NCBI GenBank assembly: GCA_933207985.1
Contig: OW240924.1
Location: 74,339,828 to 74,403,827, forward strand
From: Pelobates cultripes
Lineage: Eukaryota > Chordata > Amphibia > Anura > Pelobatidae
DNA length: 64,000 bases
Direction of reading: 5' to 3'
Below the pieces are notes generated by a model. That model was not told where the DNA came from. It saw only the letters and a list, made by a program, of their open reading frames with translations, and did not search any database. Both the position numbers and the translations under genes were made by a program. Positions 59,778-64,000 of the stretch are shown here, in pieces (position 1 is the stretch's first letter; every line of letters begins with the position of its first letter).

Positions 59778-60736
59778 CCTATTGTGACACGTGATGTTTA
59801 ATCTTAATGTTTGTGAAATGATTTGAGTATAAATATGGACAAGGAGATAGTCTGTATAATACAGATGAAACGCGTTGGTAGGATTGTTGACTTGTGTGGG
59901 ACTCTGTAGTTGCAATCTCCAGATCTGGAACTGCAAAATGGTAGTTATTGAAACCAGCAAGCTTGTCAGGAAAGTGGAGAACAAACGTTCTGTAAACTCC
60001 AGTTGGGAGCTCGTTGGGGCGGCGGACGGGTCAATACATTGACACCAATCTGCGGACCATAATGGTGAATCTTGAATTTTTTACAGTATTAATTGAATTG
60101 CATTAAACGAAGATTCTGGATATTTTGAGTCTGCACATGTGAGTGCAATGTTTTTCGAAGACGCATTTTTTTAAATATGGGGGGAAAAAAGTATTTTTTA
60201 ATTGAAGTGTCATATTTGTATAGAGTATTTCTTGACACAGAGACAGATTTTCTAAACTCTAGGCAGTTTGCTAGAAATGTCAATTTACCTTTTGTCAAAA
60301 TCTTCGTATTGCTAGTATGTTTGTCGCCGGACACCCAGGTCTTGGACAAATATTTCATAACCAGCAGCATTCTAAGCAAGTTCGGATGGATACATAGTAA
60401 CCAGAGTCATTCTAAGCACAATCAGGCAGAAGGATGTGCCAGTTCTGTGTACCAACTCACTTATCTTCTGGAGATGCAGGAGCATTGAACAAACCTTGCA
60501 TACTGAAAAAACCCTGCTAGAGGATTAGTCCCATATGTTTCTTGTATACCCAAGAGTATACAGGTATCATTTCTCACTCTTGTGTTCTGAACTATTCTCT
60601 GTTAGTGTCATCCGAACACTCTTGCATCTGCAATATGTTAGAAAGTAGGGATTGCCCAATTCTGTTCTAATGGCATTGACCACTAGTGTGGAAATCACTG
60701 GTTTAATCTTTCAATTTAGAGTGCCCAGCCTAGGCC
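59778..60736. other. No supported feature
   Basis: AT-rich non-coding sequence; ORFs of up to about 100 codons on both strands without recognised motifs. Confidence 0.5.
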
Positions 60737-60954
60737 CAGTGGCGGATCCAGAGCCTGATCTCGGGAGGGGCACTTGTAGATTATTTAAAGAAATAATCCA
60801 AACACAATAACCACTACAGCTCAGTGTAGTGGTTATGGTGTCAATAGTGCCGGGACCCCCTCCCACAGTAAGTAGTCAAACCGTTTAAGAACAGTTTGAC
60901 AACTTACCTGAGATCTGCTGGGAAATGGGGCTGTAGTAGGGCATAGGAGCAGTG

Positions 60955-61742
60955 GTGTGTGTGAGTGGTGCAATGTGTAAGGGGTGCAGTGTGTGTGTGA
61001 AGGTTGTAGTGTGTGAGTGAGGGCGGCAGTGTATGTCAGGGATGCAGTGTATGTGTGGGACAGTATGTGTGTGTAACAGTTGCAGTGTGTGTGTATGGGG
61101 GGGCAGTGTGTGTGTATGGGGGGGGGGCAGTATGTGCGTGTATGGGGGGGCAGTATGTGTATGGGGGGGGCAGTATGTGTGTATGGGGGGCAGTATGTGT
61201 GTATGTGGGAGCAGTGTGTGTATGTGGGGGCAGTGTGTGTGTATGAGGAGCAGTTTGTGTGTATGGCGGGCAGTTTGTGTGTGTGTATATGGGGGGCAGT
61301 GTGTGTGTGTATGTGGGGCAGTATGTGTGTATGTGGGGCAGTATGTGTGTATGTGGGAGCAGTGTGTGTATGTGGGGGCAGTGCGTGTGTATGAGGGGCA
61401 GTTTGTGTGTATGGGGGCAGTTTGTGTGAATGGGGCAGTTTAGTGAATGGGGCAGTTTGTATGTGTATGGGGGCAGTGTGTGTGTGTATGGGGGGCAGTG
61501 TGTAATGTATATGGGGGCAGTTTGTGTGAATGGGGGCAGTGTGTGTGTGTGTATGGGGGGCAGTTTGTGTATAGGGGCAGTTTGTGTGTGTATGGGGGCA
61601 GTGTGTGTGTGTGGTGGGGGAACTTGGGGTGTGTGTGTATGGGGGTAGTGTGTGTGTGTGTATGGGGGAGCCACGGTTGTGTGAATGGGGGGGCAATTTG
61701 TGTGAATGGGGGGGCAGTATTGGGGGCAATGTATGTGTGTGT
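60955..61742. repeat. GT/GGGGGCAG degenerate tandem array
   Basis: About 0.75 kb of units such as TGTGTGTATGGGGGGCAGT with variable length (roughly 18-26 bp). Opposing strands yield Cys/Val/Gly- and His/Thr/Pro-rich frames of 100-300 codons that are composition artefacts. Confidence 0.93.
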
Positions 61743-61810
61743 GGCTTTTTTTTTATAATATATTTTTTATTTATTTAATTTGAATTAAATTTTTTTATTT
61801 AGTTATTTAT

Positions 61811-62010
61811 CCAAAATATGTCCCCCCTCCCTTCTTAACTTTACTGGGGAGGAGGGGGGACATATTTCGATCCCTGGTGGTCCGGTGGAGATTCCCTGGT
61901 GGTCCCAGTGTGGAGAGTGAACTCTAGCCCGCGCTCCCGGGCTAGAGTTCACTCTCGCGAGATTTGGAGCGTTGCCGTGGTAACCGCAGCAACGCTTCAA
62001 ATCTCACGAG
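61811..62010. repeat. Cluster of three palindromes
   Basis: First, AAATATGTCCCCCCTCCC paired with GGAGGGGGGACATATTT (61,814-61,868). Second, GAGAGTGAACTCTAGCCC with its complement (61,913-61,930 / 61,939-61,956). Third, CGAGATTTGGAGCGTTGC with GCAACGCTTCAAATCTC and beyond (about 61,957-61,975 / 61,989-62,008). Confidence 0.85.
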
Positions 62011-62366
62011 AGGAGGACCCAGAGGAGCTGCAGCCTGAGCTCCGGGTCCTCTCTCTCACTCCCTCCCTTCCCTGCCGGCTCTCAGCACAGTGCCTGCCAT
62101 GCTGGCAGGGGAGGGAGAGGGAGACCGGCGGATTTCTCGGGGGGGGGCAATTGCCCCGTTGCCCCCCCCTGGATCCGCCACTGCTTCCAGGTCAGGGATG
62201 GGTCTGCCTGTAGCTGCAGAGAGTCTCTCGGATGTTAAGCTACAGTCATTTGAACATCTTTTCTACTCTGATGTTTTGTTTCTTTTTTGTATACTTTTTA
62301 ATGAGCTATCTATATAATAACTCAAAAAAAGGTGCCGTTTTGCTTATTTTTCCCTGTAGAATAGAA

Positions 62367-62709
62367 TTAAATGGACACTATACTTACCAGAACAACTACA
62401 GCTTAATGCAGTTGTTCTGGTGAGTATAATCATTCCCTTCAGGCATTTTAATGCAAACACTGCTTTTCAGAGAAATTTCCTCGTAGCGATGCATTGACAA
62501 TCCTTGCCGATTTCAGCCAATCTATTGGCAGCATTGGATTGCCTAAAAATCATAAATTGTCATGAAGTCACCAAGCGGGCGGAAATAAGGTGAGTTTTTC
62601 CCTCTAAGGGACAAAGGGGAGGGGGGACACAAACCACCTAAATTATGGTTTTAACACTATAGGGGCAGAAATACACATTTGTGCTCCTGACTCTATAGTG
62701 TTCCATTAA
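62367..62709. mobile_element. TTAA MITE, 343 bp
   Basis: TTAAATGGACACTATACTTA at the left and CTCTATAGTGTTCCATTAA at the right, with TTAA borders. Internal hairpin CAACTACAGCTTAATGCAG / TTGTTCTGG. Confidence 0.82.
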
Positions 62710-62949
62710 TATACTAGTATAGAGTTGCTATAAACATATTTCAAATTATGAACTAGTAAATATATGACTGTATCTTGATTAGGAAATGGTTAAACAATGA
62801 TCAACCAAAAAATAAACTAAACTTTTCCAAGCAAAATTTATTTTACAAACTGAGAGCAAATGTTACTTATATGTGCTTATAGTCCACATTCTCAATAAAA
62901 CAAAAAGAGGCAGAAGATATGAGAACAGTAAGAAAGGACCAAATCTTAC

Positions 62950-63164
62950 CTGCGTCACTTTTTCTGTGACATTCTGTGTTCTCTCAAAGGCGTTGCTTGG
63001 GGCCACAATTTCAATCTCTGTGGTGGAGGCCGAGCGATGTTTCTCTAAGTTAAACTCCACAAAGTTCAGCGTGAATTGTGGGATCTGACCAATGGTTCGA
63101 TATCGCATGAGGTCGGAATCTGTGGTAGAATTTAGGAAACTGGGCTTCAGTTTTGACCTGTCTA
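62950..63164 (-). CDS. Candidate exon of an unidentified gene
   Basis: A 72-codon open stretch on the minus strand bounded by a strong donor (CAG|GTAAGATT at 62,950) and a pyrimidine-rich acceptor (CCGCCACCTTCCAG above 63,164; an alternative AG lies at 63,157). It reads SKLKPSFLNSTTDSDLM, then RYRTIGQIPQFTLNFVEF, then IEIVAPSNAFERTQ, ending phase 0. The base composition is more coding-like than the surroundings. I do not recognise the protein; it is not part of SLC25A21. It lies on the same strand, 21.6 kb upstream of the first carrier exon seen, so it may be a nested gene, an overlapping neighbour or a misjoin. A competing plus-strand reading has a short hAT-transposase-like string (VVEAERCFSKLN). 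Confidence 0.38.
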
Positions 63165-63174
63165 CTGGAAGGTG

Positions 63175-63610
63175 GCGGATAAGGGTAGCATTTTATCAGC
63201 GTAGCAATTAAACGTGAGGAAAAAAAAAAACCACAATCAATGAATATACATGCATGACGTGAATATACACCCTGTGTCCATGTACATACATTACACACAC
63301 AACATACACTCTGCTTGTCCTTTCATGCAAGATGTTATGATGGTATGTGTTGGAGTCTGTTGGACCCTAGAATTTATTACACTTTTTTAAATTGCCAAAC
63401 AGTTTTAATTTTTTTTTAATTCACAATGCCAGTTTGTCCTTGGGCACTTTGATGAAGTACCTGAATGCCCCAGCATTCGCATGGAATTTTTAATGCAGGT
63501 TCTGACACATGCGCAGAGCATACCTGGAAAGCAGTGATTGACAATGTCACACCAGACATGGATATAGTGCAAAGGTAAGTGTGTTTTTGAAGACTTGTTC
63601 GCTTTAGATA
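63175..63610. other. No supported feature
   Basis: Non-coding between the candidate exon and the LINE fragment; A- and T-runs at 63,219-63,230 and 63,408-63,419. Confidence 0.5.
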
Positions 63611-64000
63611 GAAACATAGAAACTTAGAATGTGACAGCAGATAGGAACCATTCAGCCCATCTAGTCTGTCTAATTTTCAAAATACTTTGATTAGTCCCTG
63701 GCCTTATAGTATAGTTAGGATAGCCTTATGCCTATCCCACGCATGCTTAAACTTAAAGGAAGGAATAGCTTAAAGGAAGGCTATTCCATGCATCCACTAC
63801 CCTCTCAGTAAAGTAATACTTCCTAATATTTTTAAACCTTTGTCCCTCTAATTTAAGACTATGTCCTCTTGCTGTGGTAGTTGTTCCTTTTTTAAATATA
63901 CTCTCCTCCCTTACTATGTTGATTCTCTTTATATGTTTACACAACTTACCTCCAGTAAGTGTTTTCATAGCATCTACCAGGATCACGGACGGATTAAGAT
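63611..64000 (-). mobile_element. LINE 3' region with RT ORF C-terminus (CR1/L2-like)
   Basis: The minus-strand frame 63,986-63,753 reads KLCKHIKRINIVREES, GHSLKLEGQRFKNIRKYY and FTERVVDAWNSLPLS. The last string is the conserved C-terminal motif of CR1/L2/Rex-type LINE polyproteins (FTxRVVxxWNSLP). The 3' untranslated part with CATGGAATAGCCTTCC and GGGCTGAATGGTTCC words follows to about 63,611. An imperfect duplication of 'CTTAAAGGAAGG' at 63,755-63,780 interrupts it. The element continues past the window edge; the RT core is not in view. Confidence 0.75.

Larger units (their letters stand above)
60737..62183. mobile_element. Second hAT-like composite with GT/G-rich array and palindromes
   Basis: Inverted ends CAGTGGCGGATCCAG (60,737) and CTGGATCCGCCACTG (to 62,183). 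The flanks (CCTAGGCC and CTTCCAGG) do not match, so no target duplication is visible. Inside are a MITE-like hairpin (ATAACCACTACA...TGTAGTGGTTAT, about 60,808-60,837), a 0.75-kb GT/G-rich array, an AT-rich spacer, several palindromes at 61,811-62,010, and GGGGGGGCAATTGCCCC next to the right end. No transposase. Confidence 0.8.

Noticed and set aside
60833..61758. Long His/Thr/Pro-rich (minus) and Cys/Val/Gly-rich (plus) ORFs
   Set aside because: Artefacts of the GT/GGGGGCAG tandem array; every frame yields a simple repeat peptide.

Overview
The window looks like an intronic stretch of a large vertebrate gene, most likely from a frog (anuran amphibian). Four short minus-strand exons (41,223-41,306; 15,231-15,297; 4,745-4,804; 3,749-3,856) have consensus splice sites and matching phases. 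Together they encode a continuous part of the mitochondrial 2-oxodicarboxylate carrier SLC25A21. The first exons (N-terminus) and the last exons (C-terminal third) were not found, so the gene probably runs beyond the window on both sides. The amphibian assignment is an inference from the repeats: many TTAA-flanked MITEs with hairpins, hAT-like elements, L2/CR1-type LINE pieces and a chromodomain Ty3/gypsy element.

Layout in + coordinates. 1-8,269: two SLC25A21 exons, long introns and a decayed L1-like piece. 8,275-11,592: a complete non-autonomous LTR element (5-bp target duplication TACAG) with one 492-codon ORF and no polymerase gene. 11.9-12.3 kb: a decayed LTR related to the 48-54 kb element. 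15.2 kb: a carrier exon. 16.5-21.8 kb: scattered LINE, LTR and MITE debris and a 325-bp tandem duplication. 26.1-28.5 kb: a 32-bp minisatellite of about 74 units with higher-order structure. 29.45-29.68 kb: a 40-bp tandem array, interrupted by a 3.55-kb hAT-like composite (29,683-33,236). That composite carries a nested MITE, a TG-rich tract, a 1.3-kb polypyrimidine tract and a 253-bp palindrome. 34.4-34.9 kb: a LINE reverse-transcriptase remnant. 35.7-47.7 kb: a dense cluster of TTAA MITEs around the carrier exon at 41.2 kb, plus a hAT MITE. 48,177-53,805: an almost intact, very young chromodomain Ty3/gypsy (Sushi/Tf1-like) element on the minus strand. 55-62.7 kb: small transposons and a second hAT-like composite with a GT/G-rich array (60,737-62,183). 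62.95-63.16 kb: an orphan exon-like ORF. 63.6-64 kb: the end of another LINE.

The host gene supplies a mitochondrial metabolite carrier; everything else is mobile or repetitive DNA in its introns, with no sign of an operon-like or cooperative gene set. The most informative item is the gypsy element. Its LTRs differ at only two sites, and it shows the hallmarks of self-primed reverse transcription: a 10-nt primer-binding sequence just outside the LTR that is complementary to a site in the LTR about 30 nt downstream of a TATA-like box. The other notable items are the orphan repetitive-protein ORF in the LTR element at 8.3-11.6 kb, the 32-bp array, and the pair of hAT-like composites that share an unusual architecture. 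Long ORFs in the C/T-rich, GT-rich and minisatellite regions are low-complexity artefacts.
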